Below, one piece after another: positions 56,401-64,000 of a stretch of 64,000 nucleotides of DNA. Made by a program: the position numbers and the translations under genes. The DNA is from Liolophura sinensis (lineage: Eukaryota; Mollusca; Polyplacophora; Chitonida; Chitonidae): assembly GCF_032854445.1 (NCBI RefSeq), contig NC_088301.1:39483187-39547186 (forward strand), read 5' to 3'. The first letter of the stretch is position 1; each line of letters begins with the position of its first letter. The notes under the pieces are model-generated. The model was given only the letters and a program-made list of their open reading frames with translations, ran no database searches and was not told the origin of the DNA.

Positions 56401-59311
56401 AATTAATAGGTTTATGGACTGCATCTTAATTGTCTTCCACATTGCATGTTATTGTATCATGACTGAAAATGCATGTAATGCCTGATGCAACATATTACCC
56501 TGCTTTCATCTAATTAAGTTGATAAATTTCCATCTTTATGTGAAGGTATTATGTGGACATGATTGTGATTGAGGGGAGGGGGTGGGGGCCATGTTACTTA
56601 ATACAAATGGCAATCAGATCTAGGGGGATGAACATGGTGTTGGTTGGGGAGGGCCATTGTTTGGAACAGCTGGCACAGAGAGAGTGATGAGAGTTAGTTA
56701 TCCCAGTAGGGGTGCCAAAATGGGGAGGGGCAGGTGGAGAGGTTGGGCAAGTCTTCTGCAGCCTCCCTCTGGGCCAGCTTCAGTCTGATCATTGGCAGAT
56801 TGTTTGTTTGGTGGATCATGTGGGAAAGTCCCCACTGACTGAAGGAAGGCCTGTATTTCTGGACCTGGGACTGACCAGTTCACTGCCACTCCATATAACC
56901 ATCTGAGTCTTGTATTGGTTTGTATAATGGTAAGAACCCAGCACCAAGAAGCAAAAGCCCTTGGGGTTATAATATCTAAACAGTATCTTATTTAAAACAC
57001 TGAACCAACGATACACTTATATGGTTATTTATGTGTATTCTTTTACTTTATACATTCCTATGCTTTATTCATTTGCTTGCTTCATTTCAGGGGAGGTTAC
57101 AGTTTGATGAGGAAGGTGGGACGACTGATACTGCAACCACGGAGAACTCACACAAACATGAAAAGGATAGTGGTGTTGGCCGAACGGATGAAAGCACGAA
57201 AAATGATGAAAGTTCAGAGCAGGTGCGAGTCCACTGTACACAGTTTTAGGCTGCCAGTGTTGTTTCAATACCTTGTTTTTCATCAGGTGTACTGAAATGC
57301 GTGAACATACATTGTATATGTACTGTGTCATTAAATTTATATTGTTAGTACTCAAATATAAGTTTCATCCAGAAGCATTCAGTGACTATGACTCATGTGC
57401 GATCATTAAGTTTCATCCTGAAGTATCCAGTGTCTATGACTCATGTGCTATCATTAAGTTTCATCCAGAAGTATTCAGTGTCTATGACTCATGTGCTATC
57501 ATTAAGGGTATCATATTCATCATGACAACTTCTTTAGAAAACACACCTCAGTGTGATTCTGGAATGTATTATTACCCAAACGAGTGGGAATTCAGAACAG
57601 GTAGTTGTGATGAAATGATGCATTTTTGAAAAAAAAAAGTGTGTTCAGTCATTGATGAAAATACTGAACTGTTAAAGTGTTTAACTGTTACATATTATTG
57701 AAATGAAACATTTTATTTTTGTTGCTTTTCCAGGATATTATGGACAATGAAAGCTTGTCACTGCGCTTCAGACACGGCTTTAACTTGGGAAAGGGAGAAC
57801 ACCATGATAGCAATGACAGCTTTACATCAAATGATCTGCATGATCGAGAAACTACTACAGGGGCAAATGAAATCTCTGCTGAAGCCTGCAACAAATTTCG
57901 TGAAGTGCTAGAGCATAAATGTAACAGTGTTGAGAACTCACCACGCAAGCTTGGTTCTGTTCAAGGCTCCCAGAGCAGCCTTGATCAAGAATTAGCCATC
58001 TTGAACAGAGAGATGGAAGAGATTCAGTTAGAGTGTGAGGAAATAGTCGAGAGTCATTTGCGTGAACAAGGGAAGGGTTTGTGTCAAGCCCAGCAAGATA
58101 AGGATAGTTCCAAAGCAGACTCCCATAGGAGCCCTCGGATAGTGCCGCGCATGGGCACAAGGATGGAGGTCCTGAAACATGTTCAGACACCAGAACTCAC
58201 TGATCTGACATGGGTGAGGAAAGATTCTACTCGGCATCCACAGCCTATCACACAACCAGGGGTCCATTGCCCTCTTTCACACAGTCTGAACCAGGACAAG
58301 GAGAGGGACTTGTCCACCACAAGTGCATACAACACAGGTGGCGAGAGCTGCAGAAGCACACCTTTGACACTTGAGCTAAGTCACGTCTGCGAGGGAGAAA
58401 AGGGCTTGCGATCATCTATGCTGTGTCTTGCATCTGCTGATCTCAACCCATCCCTCTCCCTGAGTGACACTGAAAAGCAAACACAAACACTGTCACCAGT
58501 GAAAGCCAGGGAGTATTCCAGCGATGGTACTGGTAGTTTGCGCAGCTCGCAAACGGCCACAAACTCAGTCTTGTCCAATGATGTTACCCCTGTGCAGGAA
58601 AATGGTAACATTGTTGCACCATCCGAATCACTTGGTGAATCGCTGCAAGACATTTATGCAAGATATGCAGATGTAATGTACACAAATGAAGCCAATCTTC
58701 AGCATACCATTGCTGTGCAGCAAAAACTCTTTGAGCAACAAATTTCACAGAAAACTGGGAAGCTTCAACGTGCTGGTGGGTTTGGAGCTGAGTTAAACAG
58801 TTCTCCAAGTTCGACTCTGCATATGCCACCAGGTCCTTTGAGCCCTAATGTTCCTGGTGGAGAATCGTCCACTCAAATGGAGTGGGTGGTCAAACGCCGA
58901 CCTGATGGCACTCGTTACATTACTCGGCGACCAGTGCGAAACAAAATTCTTAAGGAACGAGCTAAGAAACTTGCAGAGGAACGGTGTGGTATGACAACCG
59001 ATGATGATGCCATGAGTGAACTGAAAGTGGGAAGGTATTGGTCAAAAGACGACCGTAAAAAACATCTGGAAAAAGCACGAGACCAGAAACGTAAGAAGGA
59101 ACAGCTGATTCGCCAAAGAATGGAAACTCTGAAAGAAGGTGATGAAAAGACAAATCTGAACATTGTAGAATTAAGTCACAGAAAAATGATGAAACACAAG
59201 GGCAAAAAAGTGTTTGATGATTTTATGACTGTGCAAGAAATGCTTGCACATGGCAGTAAAGTGCCATCAGGAAAAACATATAATCCCTTGCTGTCTGTGA
59301 CAACGGTGTGA
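32201..59311 (+). CDS. PDZRN3: PDZRN3/PDZRN4-family protein (LNX3 type), 3' portion, 8 spliced exons
   Basis: Joining eight exons (32201-32436, 36545-36683, 45369-45467, 46940-47002, 47351-47449, 53233-53346, 57091-57222, 57734-59311) gives one uninterrupted frame of 819 residues ending in TGA. Every junction has GT and AG borders and compatible phase. The order is the end of PDZ1, a linker, PDZ2, a conserved acidic/serine module, a coiled coil and a basic LNX3-homology C-terminus ending SVTTV. I recognise this architecture from vertebrate PDZRN3 and PDZRN4. Known role of the family: PDZRN3 is a cytoplasmic RING-type E3 ubiquitin ligase linked to MuSK turnover at the neuromuscular junction and to Wnt/Dishevelled signalling. 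The RING and TRAF-type zinc fingers and the start of PDZ1 are absent here, so the 5' end is missing or alternative. An invertebrate is expected to carry one gene equally related to PDZRN3 and PDZRN4, so the symbol denotes the family. Confidence 0.93.
32437..36544 (+). other. PDZRN intron (4.1 kb)
   Basis: Bounded by gtatgt and TTTCAG. Contains the T13G14 tract at 35156-35182, several TACATGTA palindromes and no other recognised element. Confidence 0.88.
35156..35182. repeat. T13-G14 homopolymer pair
   Basis: Thirteen T directly followed by fourteen G. Likely length-variable and error-prone; the G run could form parallel quadruplex-type structures. Confidence 0.97.
36545..36683 (+). CDS. PDZRN3: PDZRN exon: linker between PDZ1 and PDZ2
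   Basis: The acceptor is AACATTTCAG. The first base completes the split Gly codon left by the previous exon, after which 46 codons run open to GAG/gtgagt (phase 0). The product begins [12 protein letters not shown] and ends acidic, [16 protein letters not shown]. It corresponds to the acidic linker before PDZ2 in vertebrate PDZRN3, which has ELELEEVDLYRMN at this point. The conservation is of charge and position rather than strict sequence. No enzymatic motif is visible. Assignment rests on matching splice phase, strong donor consensus and placement. Confidence 0.88.
36880..36965 (+). repeat. Possible SINE tRNA-head relic
   Basis: TTTGTGGCTGAGTCAGTGTT resembles a tRNA A-box region, and GCGTCCCGTTGCAGTTTTGG about 45 bases on resembles the SINE B-box region. 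If real, this head lies on the opposite strand to the other copies. There is no core next to it and the similarity is weak. Confidence 0.35.
39350..39560. promoter_or_regulatory. CpG-rich intronic island, candidate regulatory element
   Basis: Carries GTACTTCCGCGGCGTAATAA, AAAGCGCGGCGGGGGCAAC and AACTCGCCGCGGGTGGAC within AT-rich intron DNA. This is the densest CpG cluster in the gene body. The function is not shown by the sequence. Confidence 0.3.
41150..42070. promoter_or_regulatory. Pyrimidine- and CpG-bearing intronic island, candidate enhancer
   Basis: About 0.9 kb of high-complexity, TC-rich sequence unlike the flanking intron, with runs such as GTCTCCGCCAAATTCCAC and AGAAAAGCGCTCCTGAGG. 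Its right end holds the first copy of a 28-bp motif that recurs at 44044. Confidence 0.28.
42041..44071. repeat. 28-bp motif present twice, 2 kb apart
   Basis: Positions 42041-42068 and 44044-44071 both begin TGTGAAAAGAATAGGGCCT and end CTTCCT, with two differences in 28 bases. The flanks are not similar, so this is not a simple segmental duplication. Confidence 0.9.
42325..42344. repeat. (CT)n short microsatellite
   Basis: TATCTCTCTCTCTCTTTCTC within a pyrimidine-rich stretch. Confidence 0.85.
45369..45467 (+). CDS. PDZRN3: PDZRN exon: start of PDZ2 (carboxylate-binding loop)
   Basis: There are 33 phase-0 codons between acceptor GTGTTTTAG and donor GAG/gtaagt. The product starts [19 protein letters not shown] and ends [16 protein letters not shown] is the peptide-carboxylate loop of a PDZ domain, with LGLT replacing the classical GLGF, and matches KLGLTVCY of vertebrate PDZRN3. 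DIFISE corresponds to the strand IYISE. This exon supplies strands A to C of PDZ2; the two following exons complete the domain. Confidence 0.94.
45468..46939 (+). other. PDZRN intron (1.5 kb)
   Basis: Splits PDZ2. AT-rich; nothing recognised beyond one TACATGTA near its 3' end. Confidence 0.88.
46940..47002 (+). CDS. PDZRN3: PDZRN exon: middle of PDZ2
   Basis: A 21-codon phase-0 exon between acceptor GTTTTATAG and donor CAG/gtatgt. Its product, [20 protein letters not shown] plus Q, carries the canonical PDZ core A-x-x-DGR-I-x-x-GD-x-I-L. The vertebrate counterpart reads [20 protein letters not shown]. It is short and has no Met, so simple ORF finding misses it, but the motif and splice sites are unambiguous. 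Confidence 0.95.
47003..47350 (+). other. PDZRN intron (348 bp)
   Basis: Short AT-rich intron within PDZ2, gtatgt to TTCCAG. Nothing else seen. Confidence 0.9.
47351..47449 (+). CDS. PDZRN3: PDZRN exon: end of PDZ2
   Basis: A 33-codon phase-0 exon between acceptor ATTTTCCAG and donor CAG/gtgaga. The product begins [16 protein letters not shown] and ends LLVARPQLQ, which is the last strand-helix-strand of PDZ2; vertebrate PDZRN3 has INGIEVQNREEAVALL and LLIARPELQ. The first residue of helix alphaB is Arg (NREEA), not the class I His, so ligand choice by PDZ2 probably differs from PDZ1. The intron before it is only 348 bp. Confidence 0.95.
47450..53232 (+). other. PDZRN intron (5.8 kb)
   Basis: AT-rich, with GC-richer pyrimidine patches at 48540-48790 and 50270-51460, a poly(A) run near 48499-48511, (AATG)4 at 51761-51778 and six or more TACATGTA sites. 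No exon-like conservation was recognised. Confidence 0.85.
53233..53346 (+). CDS. PDZRN3: PDZRN exon: conserved acidic helix after PDZ2
   Basis: There are 38 phase-0 codons between acceptor TTTTTACCAG and donor CAG/gtaggt. The product starts [15 protein letters not shown] and contains [17 protein letters not shown]. The vertebrate counterpart is LDEGWMDDDRNDFLDD followed by MLEEQHHQAMQFTASVL, so both spacing and sequence are preserved. The segment is acidic and likely helical. Its biochemical role is not established to my knowledge. Confidence 0.94.
53347..57090 (+). other. PDZRN intron (3.7 kb)
   Basis: Contains a GTAGG pentamer array at 55411-55434 and a G-rich patch at 56570-56720. Nothing else recognised. 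Confidence 0.87.
55411..55434. repeat. (GTAGG)n short array
   Basis: Almost five GTAGG units. Not the animal telomere repeat TTAGGG, though G-rich in the same way. Confidence 0.93.
57091..57222 (+). CDS. PDZRN3: PDZRN exon: [10 protein letters not shown] conserved module
   Basis: There are 44 phase-0 codons between acceptor TTCATTTCAG and donor CAG/gtgcga. It carries [10 protein letters not shown] and then [20 protein letters not shown], almost identical to the vertebrate PDZRN3 sequence. The stretch is rich in Ser, Thr and acidic residues. DSGVGR resembles a DSG-type phosphodegron core, an inference only. If the following intron is retained, the frame ends at a TAG at 57247-57249. Confidence 0.95.
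57223..57733 (+). other. PDZRN last intron (511 bp)
   Basis: gtgcga to TTCCAG. About 30% of it is the 48-bp triplicated unit at 57361-57504. Intron retention would stop translation at 57247-57249. Confidence 0.9.
57361..57504. repeat. 48-bp tandem repeat, three copies, each with AP-1 and E-box motifs
   Basis: Copies at 57361-57408, 57409-57456 and 57457-57504 start AGTTTCATCC and end ATCATTA. Each contains ATGACTCATGTG, which combines a perfect AP-1 site TGACTCA (57389, 57437, 57485) with an E-box CATGTG. The copies differ at only a few positions. Confidence 0.95.
57734..59311 (+). CDS. PDZRN3: PDZRN last exon: coiled coil, LNX3-homology region, C-terminal PDZ ligand
   Basis: A 525-codon terminal exon starting after acceptor TGCTTTTCCAG at GAT ATT ATG and ending at TGA 59309-59311. 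Features in order: a cysteine-containing helical stretch [12 protein letters not shown]; a likely coiled coil [20 protein letters not shown] at about 57980-58065; the conserved block [18 protein letters not shown] near 58322; a helical region around [17 protein letters not shown]; and a strongly conserved basic C-terminus from [20 protein letters not shown] (about 58880) through [39 protein letters not shown] and LLSVTTV. The final TTV fits a class I PDZ ligand (T at -2, V at 0), as in vertebrate PDZRN3. The middle of the exon is diverged and Ser/Thr/Gln-rich. An in-frame ATG 15 bases before the acceptor is intronic. Confidence 0.96.
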   Translation, partial: DIMDNESLSLRFRHGFNLGKGEHHDSNDSFTSNDLHDRETTTGANEISAEACNKFREVLEHKCNSVENSPRKLGSVQGSQSSLDQELAILNREMEEIQLECEEIVESHLREQGKGLCQAQQDKDSSKADSHRSPRIVPRMGTRMEVLKHVQTPELTDLTWVRKDSTRHPQPITQPGVHCPLSHSLNQDKERDLSTTSAYNTGGESCRSTPLTLELSHVCEGEKGLRSSMLCLASADLNPSLSLSDTEKQTQTLSPVKAREYSSDGTGSLRSSQTATNSVLSNDVTPVQENGNIVAPSESLGESLQDIYARYADVMYTNEANLQHTIAVQQKLFEQQISQKTGKLQRAGGFGAELNSSPSSTLHMPPGPLSPNVPGGESSTQMEWVVKRRPDGTRYITRRPVRNKILKERAKKLAEERCGMTTDDDAMSELKVGRYWSKDDRKKHLEKARDQKRKKEQLIRQRMETLKEGDEKTNLNIVELSHRKMMKHKGKKVFDDFMTVQEMLAHGSKVPSGKTYNPLLSVTTV

Positions 59312-62300
59312 TAAAGGAATCCTAGATGTGTTTTAATCGTGTAATTAATTATGACTGGTGAAAAGGGTAAAAAGTATGATTTGTGGTAACTAATGATTCT
59401 AAATCACATCTAGACAAAAAGGGAAATGGGGGTTTATTACTTTTATCTATATTATCTGGCTGGAAAGGTAGGTACTGAATGTGCTTTGTTTTAAGTTCAA
59501 GAATGTATACTAGCCTCCAGTCGCCTTTCCTAGCCTGAGAGAAAGTGAACCAGCCTGTATGTTCGAAGTCTATAACTGGCAATATTGTTGTAATATGTCA
59601 GTCACGCACTACTTTCAGAGAAAGGGGGAGTTTGTCTGCTTATTTTCCCTCTATGTGGGAGCCAGACACATTGGTGATGATGATTTTGTGCAGATCCAAC
59701 TACGTCAACATAAACAATTGCTCACCACCAATGTGGGACAAAGCCAATCCTTTTCCGGAGTTTGTTGAATTAAAGCAGCACAGTGTGCTTGTCAGGGAAG
59801 ATGATGAATATGAAATGTGAAGGCAACAATTGTAAACCAGCATGGTGGAATTCAGATCAGCAACTCAATATAAAGTTGTTAAAATTTGTATGTAGATATA
59901 TGCTAATGGAGTCCGTATGTAATGCCACTTGTCTAATTGTGTATAGAGTGAAATATTTAGTAAATGTATCATGTTTCTGAAGATGTGAACAAGCCAGCCA
60001 GCTAAGCAAACCGTCCCTTCTTTTTAAATCTAGAAAGTAACCTCAACACAGGGTCAGCATGATGCCAGCACTATGATGGTATCTAATCCACAAGATAATA
60101 ATGATGTACATGTAGAGTGATGTTTTGTTCTTTTATCAGTTTCTGTGATTACAGAGCCTGTCTGTGCAGTGTTAAAATTGTTCAATCCTTTTTGGTGGCA
60201 ACCTTGTAACTGTTAACAGATCATGGCAACAATGCTAATATGTCAGGATCTCATGTTGTCAACCCCAGTAATATAGTGTAAGGGCAGATTCTGCTTAGGG
60301 ATGATGTATTATTAAGCTTGGAACATATTCTAAGAGCAGATTCTGCTCAGAGATAATGTATTATAAAGCATTCTTACAGGTGATAAGTGCTGAATGACCA
60401 GCACTATCTACACACCATGAAATAATTCTGTACTCACACTGAAGTAAAGGTTATGAATTCTGGCATTCTTTGGAAGACAAACATTTACATATCTTGTCAA
60501 AAATGCTTGTACGATAATATGTGTGTAATGGTCGTACATAAACCTTCCTTACATTGTGTGGTGATGGATGACCAATTGTGACAACCCTTGATCTTTTTCT
60601 TTAACTGATAGACACTAATGCGCATAATGAACCTATCTAGCCATTGTTTTTTCTGGACTTGGGAAAAATTGAAGTGGATTTTCACTCAGTTTGAAGTGGC
60701 CACAGGTGCTGTGGTTCAGAGGGCAGTTATATCACCAAATTGGTACAGCAAAAGCTACATGCAGAGAATACATGTACTTACAATATATGCCCTTACGACT
60801 TTAGTGTTACATAGAATTCACTGGTTTTCATTCTTGGATGGGCATTTCCATACTGGCATATGAGGACCAAGGGCAAAACAACCGTAAGAGGGCAGATCTA
60901 ACATCCCTTTTTTGGGTGTTAATGACCAAGTAGTACAAATTATAAACTTGATGTATTAAGATAGATTGATTTTTAAGAAACTGATGCTTTTATTCAGTAT
61001 TTCTAATTTGCATTCAGAGCCATGTGAAAGTGTTCTATATAGTAAAAACAAATGGTAAAAAGAGTTCAGACGTTGGTGATGGAGTCTGCATTTGGCTAAA
61101 GTTTCTGTAAAATATGTGCATTGGGAATCTACTTATGTTATTCAAATATTTCTACCACCTGTTCTCTAGCTTGGGATGACCTTACTATAGAAAAAACATT
61201 TAAAATGTTGTCAAACTTTGCAAATGTCCTGAGCGCTGTGCTTGAAGCTTCGACATTTTGTTGACCACAGTTTTTGTCATTACAATTACATTCATTCAGT
61301 GTAACGTAAGAGTGAAAATTATTGGTAAAAGTGGATAGGTCATTGCATGGATTTGGTGGGATATGTTAGCCTCTCACAATGTGAAAAATACATGTAGGAT
61401 TTTGTAAAAGCTATAGTAACAGTGGAATATGCTTGTCACAGCTGTTGCATTTTCTAAACAGACCATTGTTCCTTCGATTACCTTAACATGTACTTATGGA
61501 TGCCAAGGTCAATATTTGTGCGCTGGGTAATGTCAGTCAACATAGTTTATGTACTCAACCACTTGGTATAACTACTGGGAGCTTATGTAATGATGAGTGT
61601 AACGTTTGTAATCGCTATTACCTTTTTTGTACTCCTGGAGAAATATCTTACTTATATAGTCATCACCGTGTGGTAAGCACAGCAACCAAAGACGCCTGCA
61701 CACAATGCCTGAAGTTTCACCAGACATGTCTAAGCATGGTGACTCCATCCTTATACATCCACCAGTGTTGGCCTTTAAAGAATATGGACAAAGCTTCAAC
61801 CATCGGTCAGTGTCCAATGTGAACTGACCACTGTGTCTTAATTTTGGTGTATTGCACTGTACCATAAACTACATGTATTCCCAATCCCTCCGCCCTCACT
61901 CACATCTTGATCCAAAGTTACCAACCCAGAACCTTCTGTGATTTCAAGGCTTTGACTAGAAAATTACTTCAGATACTACACAGAATGTCAGCATAGAAGT
62001 GACAATGTACTTGGAAATGTTGTCCATAGAGTCAGTTGGGATACTTACTGAGAAATACCAAATGTAACACCCCTTTATACTCATCCTTGAAAAGAAAATA
62101 AAAGGATGAATATATATTAAATATTTGTTTATACCTCTAGGATATTATCATTTGATTATCAGACATGTAGGTTATTGCACATATACATTATAAAGTATTT
62201 GCAGACCTGCATGTTATGTAAAACCTCAAATTGGACTAAAGATGCCAGTGCAATCGTTTCTGGTCAAAGCCATGATCTCCGGAAATTTCACAATGCCTGT

Positions 62301-62435
62301 CGTTTACACAATTTGCCCAAACAGTACACGATTCCCTGCAGCTTTTGTATGCTCTTGCGTGAGAACTCAAGAATTTCCCCTCCTCGCAATAGAGAGGAGA
62401 ATATGTCCGAATAAATTATTGTTTTTATTTATTGT
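59312..62435 (+). other. PDZRN 3' UTR (about 3.1 kb)
   Basis: AT-rich sequence after the stop codon with no splice structure and only short chance ORFs. Two canonical AATAAA hexamers occur late, at 62097-62102 and 62410-62415. The second is followed 25-40 bases later by a GT-rich element (GGTTGTGTGTGTTTTTTAAT), the usual layout for cleavage, so I place the 3' end near 62430-62440. The UTR holds a 52-bp direct duplication at 60279-60369 and several TACATGTA palindromes. The length is an inference from poly(A) signal position. Confidence 0.6.
60279..60369. repeat. 52-bp direct duplication in the 3' UTR
   Basis: TAAGGGCAGATTCTGCTTAG at 60279 recurs as TAAGAGCAGATTCTGCTCAG at 60331, and similarity continues through ATGTATTAT. 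The second copy contains the perfect short inverted repeat AGCAGA-T-TCTGCT. Confidence 0.88.
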
Positions 62436-62456
62436 ACCTGGTTGTGTGTGTTTTTT
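62410..62456 (+). terminator. Poly(A) signal AATAAA and downstream GT-rich element
   Basis: AATAAA at 62410-62415 is followed by T-rich sequence and then TTGTGTGTGTTTTTT from about 62442. This is the best-formed cleavage and polyadenylation site downstream of the PDZRN stop codon. The alternative AATAAA at 62097 has a weaker downstream element. Confidence 0.6.
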
Positions 62457-64000
62457 AATGTGAATGGCCTATTTTGGTGTAATTTATCATTGTATTAGTG
62501 TACCAACATTCCTGATTATATAATCTGGGATGTCCAGAGACATAATATTTCGTCAGACATTTATATTATCCATCCCATGCACTGTGGAAAAGACTGTGAT
62601 ACAATGTATCAAGTACAAAATAGACTTAGTAGTAATAATAAAAATAACCCGTTTTCTTGAAAACAATGGTTTAGTCAAAAACGCCTTTAGTTTATCTTTT
62701 CGAGTAATACAGCAACCTATGTAACAAATCTCTGGAATTACATGTCACATATATAAGACATGACGCGACATATTTCGTAGAGAAAGTATATGGGGTAATA
62801 TATATAGAAGCCTCCACTGATCAAGTTACTGAACTCCAGTGTCTGACCACATAAATCTCTTTATCAAAACTGGTGGTTCAGTTCGGATGAAAGAATCAGA
62901 CAATTTTCAGTATTCCCTGAATTCGAGAAAAGTTCTGAGCTATTCTTATTTCTTTTTCACAAAATTTCTTTTAAATACATTCTGTCGGTTCTCAGGAGAA
63001 TTCATGAAAGGGCTGCATCATGTTGTCATGAATACTTGGAGCAATTTCATTTGTAAGCTCATACTCAAGACAGGCAAGGTATGCGTTTTTTCTTCGAAAA
63101 CGAGTTCCAATGTTGGACTGGAAAGGCTTGTTAGAGTACAAGAGCAGGAGTATAAGTATATATTAAAAAGCACTTTATGTACTCCATATGATTCGTGTTT
63201 CACACCTCACCGCAGAATATTTCACCTTGACGATAGAGGTAAATGATTTTTATGTCTTCCCGTGTAACAGGATTGTGGCATGTCACCAACAGTAATTATA
63301 CAAGAGAATATGTTTCTGATATGTCCAAGTGTTGACTATTGGAAGACGATCAGAAATCGTGGTTAAGCATTTGAATTTATAAACGTCTGTGACAGGTATA
63401 AATATGTAAAAACCAAATCTCTTGACTTATTCAACTTGTTTAAGACTGAACGAAATCAGATTGAGCTGGAGGGCTTCACCGTGCCGTTTTACGCATCTAA
63501 CCGTCTTTTTGAGCATAGTTCTCTCTATACATCGAATTGTCCTTTGGTTAACGAGGTCTTTTCCTCGAACCCAGCTGCGGTGCCTGCGGCTGCAGTGGGA
63601 GTTCAATCAGGACATTTCGATTTCCTTCCAGTGACATAAAACACGAACACCTTCAGATCAGTAAAACATTCTTGTCTACAGCGTTAAATACGACTGAAAT
63701 CAAACTGTCGTACAGTCCACGCTGTGCATAACAATTACCCACAAGTGTGATAGTACACAACACCACTCAAATAGACTTTCCGAACTGTCAATCGAGAACA
63801 TGCAATTGACCAATCATAAGCAGCATTGTTGCAAATAGGACATAGGGTGTCCCACACATTGCTTCTAAATGTTCAGTCATGACGTCACAATTGCTTTCAC
63901 CGGAATGAAAAGTGACGTTGTCACGAAAAGGGTGGTAGAACATCGGATGTGTTGGATCCATCCATTATCACACAGCTCATCAACTTTAACAACTTAACTC
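62457..64000. other. Downstream of the PDZRN gene; no gene recognised
   Basis: AT-rich to about 63400, then more GC-bearing sequence. ORFs of 135 codons (62839-63246) and 67 codons (63436-63639) have no recognised motif. A neighbouring gene may begin beyond the window. Confidence 0.5.

Noticed and set aside
57273-57629. 118-codon ORF in the last PDZRN intron
   Set aside because: It is open because the 48-bp tandem repeat is a multiple of three; it lies between firm splice sites and matches nothing in the family.
1-64000. CRISPR array, prophage, bacterial operon or endogenous virus
   Set aside because: The window is clearly spliced animal DNA; no spaced direct repeats of CRISPR type, no long prokaryotic ORFs and no reverse transcriptase or capsid-like frames were seen.

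Overview
This is animal nuclear DNA, AT-rich by eye, with long introns, GT-AG splice sites, microsatellites and degraded SINEs. The SINEs share a tRNA-like head and a conserved core that I recognise from mollusc and other lophotrochozoan sequences. I therefore infer a lophotrochozoan, most likely a mollusc; the species cannot be fixed from the sequence.

One gene is firmly supported: the 3' part of a plus-strand PDZRN3/PDZRN4-family gene (PDZ domain-containing RING finger protein, LNX3 type). Eight exons between 32201 and 59311 join in frame into 819 residues: the C-terminal half of PDZ1, a linker, a complete PDZ2 spread over three exons, a conserved acidic/serine-rich module, and a large last exon holding the LNX3-homology C-terminus. 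The protein ends in a class I PDZ ligand. A long 3' UTR follows, with the best poly(A) signal at 62410. The RING finger, the TRAF-type zinc fingers and the first half of PDZ1 are not seen. They either lie upstream of the window, or transcripts start inside it, as with the known short vertebrate PDZRN3/4 isoforms. A candidate alternative exon sits at 15721-15889.

Layout: 1-32200 is noncoding or unresolved DNA with SINE copies (3732, 4501, 13541, fragment 20298), microsatellites, a 200-base assembly gap (9292-9491) with duplicated flanks, and three CpG-richer islands that could be promoters. 32201-59311 is the gene; its large introns hold repeat relics and GC-richer islands that may be regulatory. 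59312 to about 62435 is the 3' UTR. 62436-64000 is downstream DNA with no recognised gene.

The most notable non-gene signals are a strong excess of the palindrome TACATGTA, three tandem copies of a 48-bp unit in the last intron that each carry a perfect AP-1 site plus an E-box, a 28-bp motif repeated 2 kb apart in one intron, and contig overlap around the assembly gap. I found no bacterial, viral, CRISPR or toxin system.
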